Origin: an uncultured Blautia sp.
GTDB taxonomy: Bacteria; Bacillota; Clostridia; Lachnospirales; Lachnospiraceae
Direction: 5' to 3'
Length of the DNA: 19,749 bases
Assembly: GCA_900765525.1 (NCBI GenBank)
Contig: CAAFRY010000307.1
Coordinates: forward strand, 1-19,749
Shown: positions 1-7,858 of the stretch, piece after piece
Position numbering within the stretch: position 1 is the stretch's first letter
How the letters are laid out: the number at the start of each line of letters is the position of its first letter
The notes under the pieces: model-generated
The model's input: the letters and a program-made list of their open reading frames with translations, nothing else
The model's database searches: none
Told to the model about the DNA's origin: nothing
Position numbers and translations under genes: made by a program

Positions 1-41
1 AAGCCACAGATTTTGATAAGATTTTTCAAAAACTATGGCTT
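1..41. other. AT-rich inverted repeat at window edge
   Basis: AAGCCA (1-6) pairs with TGGCTT (36-41), and inside it TTTTGA pairs with TCAAAA, giving an interrupted hairpin. It may belong to a gene beyond the left edge. Neither side shows a clear T-tract, so I do not call it a terminator. Confidence 0.3.
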
Positions 42-45
42 TCTA

Positions 46-80
46 TGGAAGTTACTTTAAGAAAGTGGAAGTTACTTTAA
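46..80. repeat. Two 15-nt direct repeats, period 20
   Basis: TGGAAGTTACTTTAA occurs at 46-60 and again, identical, at 66-80. The 20-bp period is about two helical turns, the layout of tandem sites for a dimeric DNA-binding protein. No flanking gene is visible to the left, so the controlled gene is unknown. The rest of 81-294 holds no supported gene; a possible ORF on the plus strand there has no homology I recognise and no good ribosome binding site. Confidence 0.5.
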
Positions 81-270
81 AAATTGACCTTCCTTAACCG
101 AACTCAATTGCAATTCCATTACTCCATTGCCTTATAATTTATCTAATGTTTTTACGAATATCAGCTTTCCTTCTAAATACAGACTGAAAAAGCCCCAGCC
201 TGCGGCTATGCAGACAACAAGCTTATTTGCACAGGTGCATAACCTTAGGCCATGTATAATGTGTAAAGCT

Positions 271-286
271 GCCTGCACCGGCAGGC
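271..286 (-). terminator. Possible weak terminator after the hydroxyacid dehydrogenase gene
   Basis: A GCCTGC/GCAGGC stem of 6 bp with a 4-nt loop lies 9 bases past the stop codon of the dehydrogenase gene. On the minus strand it is followed by AGCTTTAC, a poor U-tract, so it may be only a stabilising 3' hairpin. Confidence 0.4.
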
Positions 287-294
287 ATGTGTAT

Positions 295-1239
295 TTAATG
301 AGCCACTACATTTTTCAGCGGCTCTCCTTCCCGGTATCTTCTCAGATTCTCTGTACAGATGTCCACTACCCGGTCTAAGGTTTCCGGCAGATGATAAAAC
401 CCTGATACATGAGGAGTAATATATGCGTTTGGTATGTCCCAGAGTGGATGGTCTTCAGGAAGGGGTTCCGGGTAGGTAACATCCAGGGCAGCTCCCGCCA
501 AATGGCCGGAGACAAGGGCCTGGCACAAATCCTCTGTATGTACCGTATTTCCTCTTCCTCCGTTTAGAAAATTGCTGCCTGCTTTCATCAGAGTGAACAG
601 CCTGGCATTAAACATCCCTCTTGTTTCCTCTGTGCTGGGAAGAAATGAGACCACCGCATCCGCCTGAGGCAGAAGCTGTTCCAAGTCCTCCATAGTATGC
701 AGCTCATCCATGGACTCCGGGCAGGGGCCCTGGGTCCGCTTCACTCCTATTACATAGGCACCAAGAGCATGGGCCAGCTTTGCAAAATACGTTCCAATAT
801 CTCCGGCTCCCACAACCAGCACCTTACTATCCTCAATAGAAGTTACATTACCCCTGTCTCCCCAGACATGATTTCTCTGGTCATCCCGGTACAGATGAAG
901 TTTTTTCTGCATAGCCAGAAGCATGGCAAACATATGCTGGGCAACAGCCTTTCCATAGGCTCCGCTGGAAGAGGTAAGGATGGCATTTTCCGGAAGAATC
1001 CCTTTGGGCACATATGGGTCTGCTCCTGCAGAATTCAGTTGGAGCCATTGAAGCCTGGTTGCATTTTTTAGCAATCCCGGAGCTACATTTCCAAAAATGA
1101 TGTCCGCCTGCTCTACCTGTTCCCGGGTAGCCCCTGTTATACTAGTGTAGGTAAATGATGCTTTCCCGGCTGCCTGCTCCAGTTTCTCCTTATGTCTCTC
1201 CTCCACAGGAACAACCACCAATATGTTTTTTTCTTCCAT
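295..1239 (-). CDS. D-2-hydroxyacid dehydrogenase, NAD(P)-dependent
   Basis: A 314-aa cytosolic oxidoreductase of the D-isomer-specific 2-hydroxyacid dehydrogenase family, which reduces 2-keto acids to D-2-hydroxy acids or does the reverse. The Rossmann dinucleotide motif GAGDIG is at residues 144-149 and is followed by the family's usual long helix. The catalytic triad is visible as Arg229 (NGGRGN), Glu258 (YPEPLP) and His277 (TPHVSG). The N-terminal substrate lobe is about 100 residues and the length is normal for the glyoxylate/hydroxypyruvate reductase-like branch. The exact substrate cannot be read from sequence. The ATG at 1239 has a good AAGGAAGG ribosome binding site. It is separated from sigH by a 310-bp gap that carries a repeat, so it is probably transcribed on its own. 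Confidence 0.9.
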   Translation of the reverse strand: MEEKNILVVVPVEERHKEKLEQAAGKASFTYTSITGATREQVEQADIIFGNVAPGLLKNATRLQWLQLNSAGADPYVPKGILPENAILTSSSGAYGKAVAQHMFAMLLAMQKKLHLYRDDQRNHVWGDRGNVTSIEDSKVLVVGAGDIGTYFAKLAHALGAYVIGVKRTQGPCPESMDELHTMEDLEQLLPQADAVVSFLPSTEETRGMFNARLFTLMKAGSNFLNGGRGNTVHTEDLCQALVSGHLAGAALDVTYPEPLPEDHPLWDIPNAYITPHVSGFYHLPETLDRVVDICTENLRRYREGEPLKNVVAH

Positions 1240-1366
1240 AAGTGCCTTCCTTTCTTCTTTTTCTTATCTTTCTCTTCTTCGTTGTCTCTTTAATACTGCA
1301 TTTTTCTAATTTTTCCTAAAATTTGCTTACTCTCTCTGGACAAGGGCATACTTGTCTCAAACCATG

Positions 1367-1450
1367 ATATTTTTATGATTTGCGGTGCTATCCTCAATCG
1401 GTGTACATCCGGTACACCTCAAGCGTCTGCCTCGCAAAACGTAAAAATTT
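1367..1450. repeat. Long-hairpin dispersed repeat, copy A
   Basis: Outer arms 1367-1385 and about 1432-1450 are complementary at about 15 of 19 positions. Between them the apical hairpin GGTGTAC (1400-1406), loop ATCCG, GTACACC (1412-1418) is perfect. The same core architecture recurs at 19620-19726 with a C-G pair in place of a T-A pair. It lies in the 310-bp gap between sigH and the dehydrogenase gene. That gap otherwise holds only a small GACAAG/CTTGTC hairpin (1339-1356) and a paired ATAGCTG repeat near 1453-1473. Confidence 0.6.
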
Positions 1451-1496
1451 CTATAGCTGAGGTCCCATAGCTGAAAAGCGATAAATTTTATACCCT

Positions 1497-1523
1497 GGTT
1501 GGCACTCCTGCTGCCTGCCAGCC
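1497..1523 (-). terminator. GC-rich hairpin downstream of sigH
   Basis: GGTTGGCA (1497-1504) can pair with TGCCAGCC (1516-1523) with one mismatch, 27 bases past the sigH stop codon. No U-run follows on the minus strand, so it is a possible 3'-end hairpin rather than a canonical intrinsic terminator. Confidence 0.3.
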
Positions 1524-1549
1524 ATATTTCTGCTTTTCATCTGCTTTAT

Positions 1550-2131
1550 TTACTTTAGGCTCTGCAGCTTATTTCGTATTCTCTGAAGCGCATTATCAAT
1601 GGATTTCGGACTTTTTCCCATAAGCTCCGCAATCTGTACATAGTCCATTCCTTTTAGATAAGCCTCCAGCACCTGATTTTCAAAAGAACTTAGCGCCTCC
1701 TTGATATGTTCCATCAGGTGGCTGGCATTTTCCCTGCCAATGACAATCGTCTCCGGGTTCTGCTGCAGCACATCTTCCGTGTCTTTTAAAGGACTGTCTT
1801 CCTCACTAAGAGAAATATAAGAGTTTAAAGGCTTATGCTTCTGTCTTGCCGACATCTCTATGGCCTTGTACATTTGCCGCTCCACGCAGAGATTAGCAAA
1901 AGTGGAAAAAGAGGCGTTCTTCTGAGGGCGGTAATCCCGGACCGCCTTAAACAGACCAATCATTCCCTCCTGAATCAGGTCTTCTTTCTCTCCTCCAATT
2001 AAAAACATGGCCCGGGCTTTTTTCAGCACCATACCCTTATACTTATCCATAAGATATTCTTCCAGTTCCTTTTGCCCCTGATGAAGTCCGGTGAGCAATT
2101 CCTCATCTGAAAATTTTTCATAGTCTTTCAT
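1550..2131 (-). CDS. sigH: RNA polymerase sigma factor SigH (Spo0H-type)
   Basis: A 193-aa sigma-70-family factor. Region 2 is at residues 48-88, with the core-binding and -10 recognition stretch EDLIQEGMIGLFKAVRDY followed by ASFSTFANLCVERQ. The RQKHKPLNSYISL segment (96-108) is characteristic of the SigH/Spo0H group. Region 4 is a helix-turn-helix at 164-189 (VQIAELMGKSPKSIDNALQR). In Firmicutes SigH drives early stationary-phase and sporulation genes. Its place after mrnC-rlmB matches Bacillus subtilis, where only rae1 (yacP) lies between rlmB and sigH; here rlmB and sigH are 13 bp apart with no such gene. The upstream AGGTTTCGAT is a modest ribosome binding site, so translation may depend partly on coupling. 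Confidence 0.92.
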   Translation of the reverse strand: MKDYEKFSDEELLTGLHQGQKELEEYLMDKYKGMVLKKARAMFLIGGEKEDLIQEGMIGLFKAVRDYRPQKNASFSTFANLCVERQMYKAIEMSARQKHKPLNSYISLSEEDSPLKDTEDVLQQNPETIVIGRENASHLMEHIKEALSSFENQVLEAYLKGMDYVQIAELMGKSPKSIDNALQRIRNKLQSLK

Positions 2132-2144
2132 ATCGAAACCTGTC

Positions 2145-2894
2145 TTATTTTCCCAATCTCTGTCTCACAATTTCAAAGGCCAGTACCCCTGCCGCCACAG
2201 AAGCGTTAAGGGAATCAATATCCCCTTTCATGGGAATAGAGGCCACGAAGTCACAGGATTCCTTTACCAGCTTTGACACACCCTGCCCCTCGTTCCCGAT
2301 TACCAGACCAATTGGGCCTTTCAAATCTAAATCATACATTGAGGTGCCCCCCATATCAGCGCAGACAAACCAAATGCCTTCTTTTTTCAGCTGCTGGATA
2401 GTCCGGGCTATATTCGTCACCTTGGCTACGGGAGTATAATGCAAAGCTCCGGCACTGGTCCTGGCCACGGTAGCCGTAAGCCCAACAGCTCTGTTCTTAG
2501 GGATAATCACACCGTGAGCCCCCGCCAGATTTCCGGTCCGGATAATGGCTCCCAGATTATGAGGGTCCTCAATATTATCTAATATCAAAAGGAAGGGTGG
2601 TTCTCCTTTTGCTCTGGCTGCCTCCAGAATATCCTCTACCTGGGCATAAGTATAGGCCGCCGTCACAGCAATAACCCCCTGGTGCTTTCCAGTGTCAGAC
2701 ATTTTGTCCAGACGCTCTTTTTTCACAAATTTTACCATGGTATCCTGTTTTCTGGCCTCTCTGAGGATGGTATTCACCGGCCCGTCCTGACAGCCCTCCA
2801 GTACAAACAGCTTATCCACAGTTTTCCCTGACCGAAATGCCTCTAAAACCGCATTCCTACCTTCTATGTTGGTTTCCTGGAATCTATTTTCCAT
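2145..2894 (-). CDS. rlmB: 23S rRNA 2'-O-methyltransferase, TrmH/RlmB family
   Basis: A 249-aa SPOUT methyltransferase using SAM. It has an N-terminal L30e-like RNA-binding domain (about 1-80) and a C-terminal knotted SpoU domain. The three SpoU motifs are visible: motif 1 DNIEDPHNLGAIIRT (106-120) with the conserved Asn and Arg, motif 2 LVIGNEGQGVS (197-207), and motif 3 IPMKGDIDSLNASVA (220-234). In bacteria RlmB modifies a guanosine in the 23S rRNA peptidyl-transferase region. The ATG at 2894 lies inside the end of mrnC (11-bp overlap) with AAGGAGGAG upstream, consistent with one operon. Confidence 0.92.
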   Translation of the reverse strand: MENRFQETNIEGRNAVLEAFRSGKTVDKLFVLEGCQDGPVNTILREARKQDTMVKFVKKERLDKMSDTGKHQGVIAVTAAYTYAQVEDILEAARAKGEPPFLLILDNIEDPHNLGAIIRTGNLAGAHGVIIPKNRAVGLTATVARTSAGALHYTPVAKVTNIARTIQQLKKEGIWFVCADMGGTSMYDLDLKGPIGLVIGNEGQGVSKLVKESCDFVASIPMKGDIDSLNASVAAGVLAFEIVRQRLGK

Positions 2895-3327
2895 GTTCTT
2901 TTCCCTGCTCCTCCTTCTGAATTCCCAGTTTTATCAGTTCCAGCATTCGCTCCCATCTCTGGGTCAAATACAGATAGCCCATCAATGCCTCAAATCCTGT
3001 GGCCCTTCGGTAATCTGACATGGTGGCGTTCTTAGCCATGGTATAAGACTTAGCGTTCCTTCCCCGCTTGAAAACCCCCAGCTCTTCTTCTGTGAGAAAG
3101 GGCTTCAGCTTCTCTATGATTTCTGACTGGGCAGAAGCCTTTACCAGCTTGCTGGCTCTCTGATGAAGCTTGTTTACCTGAGCGTTTCCCCTCTCCACCA
3201 AAACAGTGCGGATAACCAGTTCATATACAGCATCCCCGATATAAGCCAGAGTAAGAGGGGAATAGGTGCGGATATCCGGCTCCTGCAGTCCGAAAACCTC
3301 TCTGAAATGTTCTAAGCCCGTTTCCAT
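2884..3327 (-). CDS. mrnC: Mini-ribonuclease III
   Basis: A 147-aa RNase III-like domain without the double-stranded RNA-binding domain, which is what defines Mini-III. The catalytic signature YIGDAVYEL is at 29-37 with Asp32, and the second acidic site is Glu113 in [10 protein letters not shown]. In B. subtilis the enzyme matures 23S rRNA ends, so its neighbour rlmB acts on the same RNA. It overlaps cysS by 16 bp and rlmB by 11 bp. AGAGGG lies just before the ATG. Confidence 0.93.
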   Translation of the reverse strand: METGLEHFREVFGLQEPDIRTYSPLTLAYIGDAVYELVIRTVLVERGNAQVNKLHQRASKLVKASAQSEIIEKLKPFLTEEELGVFKRGRNAKSYTMAKNATMSDYRRATGFEALMGYLYLTQRWERMLELIKLGIQKEEQGKEHGK

Positions 3328-4718
3328 TGCACACCCTCTCTGGTATCTTTCAAAATAATTCCCATTGCCGCAAGCTGGTCTCTGATTTCATCGGCTCTCT
3401 TGAAGTTTTTCTCTTTTCTGGCTGCCTGACGCTCTTCGATAAGCTTTTCAATATCCTGGTCAAGCACCTCGGCTTCTTTGTTTACCAAAAGCCCCAGCAC
3501 GTCGCTTAAATGAACGATAGTATCCAAAAGTCCCTTAACAAAGTCCCTGGTACTGTTGCCATCAGTCTGGGTATTGGCAAATTTCACCAGCTCGAACACA
3601 GCGGCAATAGCGTCTGCCGTATTAAAATCATCCTCCATGGCTTCCTCATATTTTTTCACATATCCCTGGATTTCCTTCTGCTGTTCCTTCTCCTTGTCTG
3701 TCATCGCTTCCTGGGGAGCGTTTTCCAGCAGGTGTTTTAACTGTTCCACGCAGGTGATAATTCTCTCCAGAGCGTTTTTAGAAGATTCCATCAGCTCAGC
3801 ACTGAAATTCAGAGGGCTTCTGTAATGGGCGTTAAGCATAAAGAAACGAAGTACCTGCAAATCATATTTTTCTCCAATCTCCCTTACGGTAAAGAAATTC
3901 CCCAGAGATTTAGACATTTTTCTATTGTCAATATTTAAGAAAGCATTGTGCATCCAATATTTTGCAAAAGGCTTTCCGTTGCAGCACTCGGACTGAGCAA
4001 TTTCATTTTCATGGTGTGGAAAAATCAAATCCTCGCCTCCGGCATGAATATCAATTTCTTCTCCCAGATATTTTTTGGACATTTCAGAGCATTCAATGTG
4101 CCAGCCCGGACGTCCTTCCCCCCATGGAGATTTCCAGGCAGGTTCTCCCTCCTTTTTCGGTTTCCAAAGAACAAAATCCAGAGGGTCTTCCTTCTGGTCT
4201 TCCCCGGATACCTGCAGGGAACGGAAACCAGACTGTAAATCTTCCAGGTTCTTATGAGACAGCTTTCCATATTCCTTAAAGTTTTTCACCCGGAAATAAA
4301 CGGTTCCATTTACCTCATAGGCAAAATCTTTTTCAATCAGATGTTGAATCATATCAATCATGCCCCCAATCTCACGGGTAGCCAGGGGATGAGTGGTAGC
4401 AGGCATAACATTCATATCCGCCATGTCTTTTTTGCACTCTTCAATATAACGGGTAGAAATTTCTTCCGCCGTCACCCCTTCTTCCATAGCTTTAGCTATA
4501 ATTTTGTCATCCACGTCTGTAAAATTAGAAACATAATTCACCTGGTAGCCTTTGTATTCCAGGTATCTGCGGACTGTGTCAAAAACAATCATAGGCCTTG
4601 CATTTCCGATATGGATGAAGTTATAGACTGTTGGTCCACATACATACATTTTTACCTTTCCCTCTTCCAGTGGAACGAAATCTTCTTTTCTTTTTGTCAA
4701 TGTGTTATAAATTTTCAT
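3312..4718 (-). CDS. cysS: Cysteinyl-tRNA synthetase
   Basis: A 468-aa class I aminoacyl-tRNA synthetase that charges tRNA-Cys in the cytosol. The HIGH motif appears as HIGN (36-39, within FIHIGNARP) and KMSKS is at 267-271. The catalytic zinc ligands are recognisable as Cys27, Cys210, His235 and Glu239. Length is normal for the family. The start codon overlaps the cysE stop as ATGA (4715-4718) and has AAGGAGATAAC upstream, so translation is coupled to cysE. It lies under the cysteine T-box at 5608-5916. Confidence 0.97.
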   Translation of the reverse strand: MKIYNTLTKRKEDFVPLEEGKVKMYVCGPTVYNFIHIGNARPMIVFDTVRRYLEYKGYQVNYVSNFTDVDDKIIAKAMEEGVTAEEISTRYIEECKKDMADMNVMPATTHPLATREIGGMIDMIQHLIEKDFAYEVNGTVYFRVKNFKEYGKLSHKNLEDLQSGFRSLQVSGEDQKEDPLDFVLWKPKKEGEPAWKSPWGEGRPGWHIECSEMSKKYLGEEIDIHAGGEDLIFPHHENEIAQSECCNGKPFAKYWMHNAFLNIDNRKMSKSLGNFFTVREIGEKYDLQVLRFFMLNAHYRSPLNFSAELMESSKNALERIITCVEQLKHLLENAPQEAMTDKEKEQQKEIQGYVKKYEEAMEDDFNTADAIAAVFELVKFANTQTDGNSTRDFVKGLLDTIVHLSDVLGLLVNKEAEVLDQDIEKLIEERQAARKEKNFKRADEIRDQLAAMGIILKDTREGVQWKRA

Positions 4719-5476
4719 AAGTTATCTCCTTTTTCAATAAGCTTATTTTCAGTTTCTTTGTTTCCCTTGATTTTTTCCTCTGCCAGTTCTCTGGCTCTGC
4801 GGCATTTTTCCTCCCGTTCCTTCATATCCCGAAGGTCGTAGCTCATCCGCTGCAGTTCCTGACGGAGACGTTGGTTCTCCTTCTGGAGATAGTGAATATC
4901 ATCCATGGTCGGGTCAGGAAGATGTACCTGGTCCATATCGCTTCTGGGTACTTTCTGGTTCTCCCTTTTTACTACCCTGCCGGGAACTCCTACCACCGTG
5001 CAGTTAGGCGGCACCTCCTCCAGCACCACACTCCCCGCTCCGATTTTAGAGTTTTCTCCAATGGTAAAAGAGCCCAAAATCTTAGCTCCTGCGCTGACCA
5101 TCACATTGTCCTTCAAGGTGGGATGACGCTTGCCGGTTTCCTTTCCCGTTCCTCCCAGAGTCACCCCCTGATAAAGAGTCACATTGTTTCCGATAATGGT
5201 AGTTTCCCCGATTATCACCCCTGAGCCATGGTCAATAAACAACCCTTTTCCTATTTTTGCCCCGGGATGGATTTCAATTCCCGTTTTTCTGGCTGCCCGC
5301 TGAGAAATCCACCGGGCCAGAAAATAATGGCCCTTTTCATAAAGCTTGTGGGCCCTTCTATACTGTATCATAACACGAAAACTAGGGTACAGAAGAACCT
5401 CCAGAGGAGTTTTGATAGCCGGGTCCCTCTCCTGGATAACCTGAAACTCCTCCTTTATATGACCGATAAATCCCAT
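4715..5476 (-). CDS. cysE: Serine O-acetyltransferase
   Basis: CysE acetylates L-serine to O-acetylserine, the first step of cysteine synthesis. The protein (253 aa from ATG 5476) starts with the usual helical segment [20 protein letters not shown], followed by the left-handed beta-helix of hexapeptide repeats (about 75-170), including [11 protein letters not shown] and the acceptor-site loop [13 protein letters not shown] chose ATG 5476 because it has AAAGGAAGTGATAAA upstream and begins at the conserved N-terminus; the reading frame stays open up to 5605. About 80 residues after the beta-helix form a charged, probably coiled-coil tail ([16 protein letters not shown] onward), longer than in typical CysE. 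The T-box upstream reads cysteine tRNA charging. Confidence 0.95.
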   Translation of the reverse strand: MGFIGHIKEEFQVIQERDPAIKTPLEVLLYPSFRVMIQYRRAHKLYEKGHYFLARWISQRAARKTGIEIHPGAKIGKGLFIDHGSGVIIGETTIIGNNVTLYQGVTLGGTGKETGKRHPTLKDNVMVSAGAKILGSFTIGENSKIGAGSVVLEEVPPNCTVVGVPGRVVKRENQKVPRSDMDQVHLPDPTMDDIHYLQKENQRLRQELQRMSYDLRDMKEREEKCRRARELAEEKIKGNKETENKLIEKGDNL

Positions 5477-5519
5477 TTTATCACTTCCTTTTCTATACAC
5501 TAACAAAGCGGAGTATATT

Positions 5520-5582
5520 CTATTGCAGCATATACTCTTCAATTCGCTGCATGCAACGCACAACAAAAGTCCTCCTGGGCAT
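5520..5582 (-). CDS. Possible 20-codon ORF between T-box and cysE
   Basis: ATG 5582 to TAG 5520 encodes MPRRTFVVRC plus ten more residues, ending EEYMLQ. A GGGTGGG run lies 6 bases upstream and could serve as a weak ribosome binding site. The ORF contains one Cys codon. Its 3' end falls in a hairpin with arms GAGTATAT/ATATACTC. It could be an expressed leader peptide or chance; no conservation data are available. Confidence 0.25.
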   Translation of the reverse strand: MPRRTFVVRCMQRIEEYMLQ

Positions 5583-5607
5583 TTTACACCCACCCGGAAG
5601 GCCATTT

Positions 5608-5660
5608 AAAAAGCCTCTATGCCAGCTCCCAAATTCTTTCAAGACGCTGTACATAGAGGC
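5608..5660 (-). terminator. T-box-controlled intrinsic terminator
   Basis: GCCTCTATG (5660-5652 on the minus strand) pairs perfectly with CATAGAGGC (5621-5613) and is followed by five U residues (5612-5608). The 5' arm lies right after the T-box sequence, so antiterminator and terminator are mutually exclusive in the usual way. Confidence 0.92.
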
Positions 5661-5916
5661 GAAAATTCCGCGGTTCCACTCTATTTGAGGTTCAGCTCTG
5701 TTCCAATCTTCGACTTCTCAGAATATAAAACAGACTTTCCCTCCACTCCTTACCTTTAACGCAGGCCTGCGTATCCGGCTGTGCCTAAGCAGTCACCGAA
5801 TCAGCTCCCGAATGCACCTTCCCGGATATTTCTATAAGAAGGCTTCCAGCCAATGGCCCTCACTCTCTGGATATCCATATTCCGGTACTCTTTTCGTTCC
5901 CAGCTTTTCCATATCT
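5608..5916 (-). promoter_or_regulatory. T-box riboswitch, cysteine-specific
   Basis: The invariant T-box AGAGTGGAACCGCGG is at 5682-5668 on the minus strand. Stem I carries an AGTA motif near 5889-5886, paired flanks CCGGA/TCCGG, and a distal AGAGAG (5868-5863) followed by GGCTGGAAGCC. The specifier loop GAAGGTGCATTC places TGC, a Cys codon, at 5816-5814. Uncharged tRNA-Cys would stabilise the antiterminator and allow transcription of cysE-cysS and, by read-through, mrnC-rlmB-sigH. The 5' end is estimated from the promoter. Confidence 0.93.
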
Positions 5917-5922
5917 CTTCTT

Positions 5923-5951
5923 AGTTTATGCATAAAAGGGGATTTTGTCAA
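5923..5951 (-). promoter_or_regulatory. Promoter of the T-box/cysE operon
   Basis: On the minus strand a perfect TTGACA (5951-5946) is separated by 17 bp from TAAACT (5928-5923). Transcription would start near 5916, just before the T-box Stem I. The IS66-type MITE ends about 22 bp upstream of the -35 box. Confidence 0.65.
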
Positions 5952-5973
5952 TATAAAACATGTTATATCACTG

Positions 5974-6110
5974 GAGATACCGTAACAGTTCAGCCTTGCT
6001 GAACCGTTCAGGCAAAATCCATACAAAATCGCCTACGGCGCTTCCTGAATCATGTTCTTACGGTCAGCGCAGCAAGTGCGCAGACCTAGGCTGAACTGTT
6101 ACGAGATACC
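5974..6110. mobile_element. IS66-type MITE with 8-bp target duplication
   Basis: The element spans 5982-6102 (121 bp). Its ends are perfect 15-bp inverted repeats, GTAACAGTTCAGCCT at 5982-5996 and its complement at 6088-6102. It is flanked by direct repeats GAGATACC at 5974-5981 and 6103-6110. IS66-family elements are known for ends starting GTAA and 8-bp target duplications. It is too short to encode a transposase. Internal segments also pair (TTCAGG with CCTGAA, CGCC with GGCG around TAC at 6030-6040), so the whole element can fold as one long hairpin. It lies 4 bp past the stop codon of the broken EamA gene. Confidence 0.8.
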
Positions 6111-6114
6111 AGCA

Positions 6115-6878
6115 TTACAAAAATGCCATAACAACGGTGCCCAAAGTAAGCAGGGCCAGCCCCATTCCTTCTTTAGGCACCAGTCTTTCCCCAAAAGCAA
6201 AATAGGAAAAAGCCACGGTAACCAGAACACTCAGCTTATCTATAGGAACCACTACACTGGCAGATCCGGTCTGAAGAGCCCGGTAATAACAGAGCCAGGA
6301 GGCTCCCGTAGCCACTCCTGAGAGACAGATAAAGACTAATTCCCGTCTTTGTATGTTCTTTATCTCCCCTTGTTTTCCGGTTATAAAAACCATAAGCCAG
6401 GCCATAAACAGCACCACAGTGGTGCGGACGGCAGTTCCCAGATTGGATTCCACTTCCGAGATTCCCACTTTTCCCAAAATTGCCGTAAGGCTGGCAAAAA
6501 CAGCAGAACCCCAGGCATAGAGAAACCATGGGCCTGAGCTGGATTCTTTTCCTTCGGGAGGATTTTCTTTTTTTCCAATCATAAGAAAAATCCCTGTCCC
6601 AATCACTGCTACTGCCAGCATTTTGGGAATACTGATACCCTCCCCCAGAAAAATCAGGGCCCTCCCGACAAAATAAGAAATACCAACGTTTTCCCCTTCA
6701 GACCTGTCAACTGACTCTGAGAGCCCACCAGAAATACCATCAGCCAGGAAAACAGAAGGATTACCACTGTGCGGATGGCTGTAGCCAAATCAGAATCCGT
6801 TTTTTTAATGCCGCATTTTGCCAGAATAGAAGTGACGCCTGCAAAAAAAGCAGAACCTACAGCAAATAATAGCCACAT
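6115..6878 (-). pseudogene. EamA/DMT-family transporter, broken by internal deletion
   Basis: Two adjacent reading-frame pieces make up one two-domain EamA transporter. The first (6878-6654) encodes most of domain 1, from MWLLFAVGSAFFAG to LILSGGP, then meets a stop. The second frame resumes as ALIFLGEGISIPKM, runs through a linker and holds a full second EamA domain (FLYAWGSAVFA to LGTVVMAFL). Compared with domain 2, domain 1 lacks about 36 residues (the part matching VATGASWLCYYRALQ to TVAF), so a deletion of roughly 110 bp near 6650-6657 removed helices and shifted the frame. Intact, it would be an inner-membrane metabolite exporter of about 290 aa. AAGGAGAGGGG precedes ATG 6878. Domain 2 alone, from ATG 6621, might still be made, but it has no obvious ribosome binding site of its own. 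Confidence 0.85.
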
Positions 6879-6946
6879 AAGATTTCCCCTCTCCTTCTCA
6901 CAGATTCAGATGGCACCGGCTCCCCAAACACTTTCGATATGATTTC

Positions 6947-7858
6947 TCATTTAACATCTCTACCTCTTTTTCCTTTTATCTCCCACTTCTTTTCCGACAA
7001 AAACAAACCGGCTAAGGTTAAAATAATCCCCAGCCCTGAAACCCAGGTCAGTTCTTCATGAAGCACCAGCACAGAGGTAATAATTGTTATTACCGGCACC
7101 ATATAAATATACACGCTGGTCTTCACAGCTCCCAGTGCCTTAACTGCAAAGCCCCATGTAACAAAGCAAAGAGCTGAGGCTCCCACACCTAAAAACAGAA
7201 GGTTCAGCACATATTCCGGCTTTTGAAACCGCTCCAGTCCCAGATGAAAATCAAAACACAAGGCCGCCGGAATCATAAACAAAATTCCATAGGCAAAAAC
7301 CCTTCTGGTGGTCTGTACGGTATGGTAACCGTAACTGCTGATTTTCCTGGTCAATATAGAGTACAAAGCCCACACAAAAGCCGCCGCAAAAGCCAGGAAG
7401 TCTCCAAAAGGATTTAGCTGCATCGGCGAACCCCAGAAGCTTATAAGGCAGATGCCCGCCATAGCGATTCCAAAACCCAGAAAAAAGTTGAATCCAAGCC
7501 TTTCCTTTTCCAAAAAGAACCTGGACAACAAAGCGGTAAAAAAGGGTGCAACAGAAATAATGACCCCCACATTGGAAGCCAGAGTATAGGTCAAAGCAAT
7601 ATTTTCCAATAGATAATACAGACAAACGCCGCAGAGCCCTGCTCCGGCAAACACAGCTTCCTGCCCCAAGGAAGTACCCTTCAGCCTGTGGGGATAAAGA
7701 AAAAGCAAAATGATAAAGCCCAAAACAAACCGAAATACCAGTATCTCTATAGGAAGAAAATCCTGCAGCAGTAACTTGGTAAATATAAATGTAGTACCCC
7801 AAACAAATATGGTAAAAAGAGCGGCTAAATGCCCAAGACTATTTACTTTGCGTCCCAT
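6947..7858 (-). CDS. EamA/DMT-superfamily transporter
   Basis: A 303-aa integral membrane protein with about ten hydrophobic helices in two EamA repeats. Repeat 1 begins LAALFTIFVWGTTFIFTKLL and repeat 2 begins FLAFAAAFVWALYSILTRK. Each repeat ends with the typical loop before the last helices (LEKERLGFNFFLG; LHEELTWVSGLG). Members export amino acids or other small metabolites; the substrate is unknown. I chose ATG 7858 because GGGGAGG lies about ten bases upstream and the family N-terminus begins there; a longer frame reaching 8005 runs back through araC. It overlaps the 3' end of the AraC regulator gene by 20 bp, suggesting the regulator and exporter are one transcript. Confidence 0.9.
   Translation of the reverse strand: MGRKVNSLGHLAALFTIFVWGTTFIFTKLLLQDFLPIEILVFRFVLGFIILLFLYPHRLKGTSLGQEAVFAGAGLCGVCLYYLLENIALTYTLASNVGVIISVAPFFTALLSRFFLEKERLGFNFFLGFGIAMAGICLISFWGSPMQLNPFGDFLAFAAAFVWALYSILTRKISSYGYHTVQTTRRVFAYGILFMIPAALCFDFHLGLERFQKPEYVLNLLFLGVGASALCFVTWGFAVKALGAVKTSVYIYMVPVITIITSVLVLHEELTWVSGLGIILTLAGLFLSEKKWEIKGKRGRDVK

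Noticed and set aside
127..378. 83-aa plus-strand frame at the left edge
   Set aside because: It runs antisense into the end of the dehydrogenase gene and shows no domain, so a chance frame is more likely.
3948..4279. Several plus-strand frames opposite cysS
   Set aside because: cysS is clear by motifs and length, and the opposite frames are low-complexity shadows.
5832..6026. 64-aa minus-strand frame
   Set aside because: It starts inside the MITE and crosses the promoter and Stem I of the T-box, so it is a chance frame over known non-coding structure.
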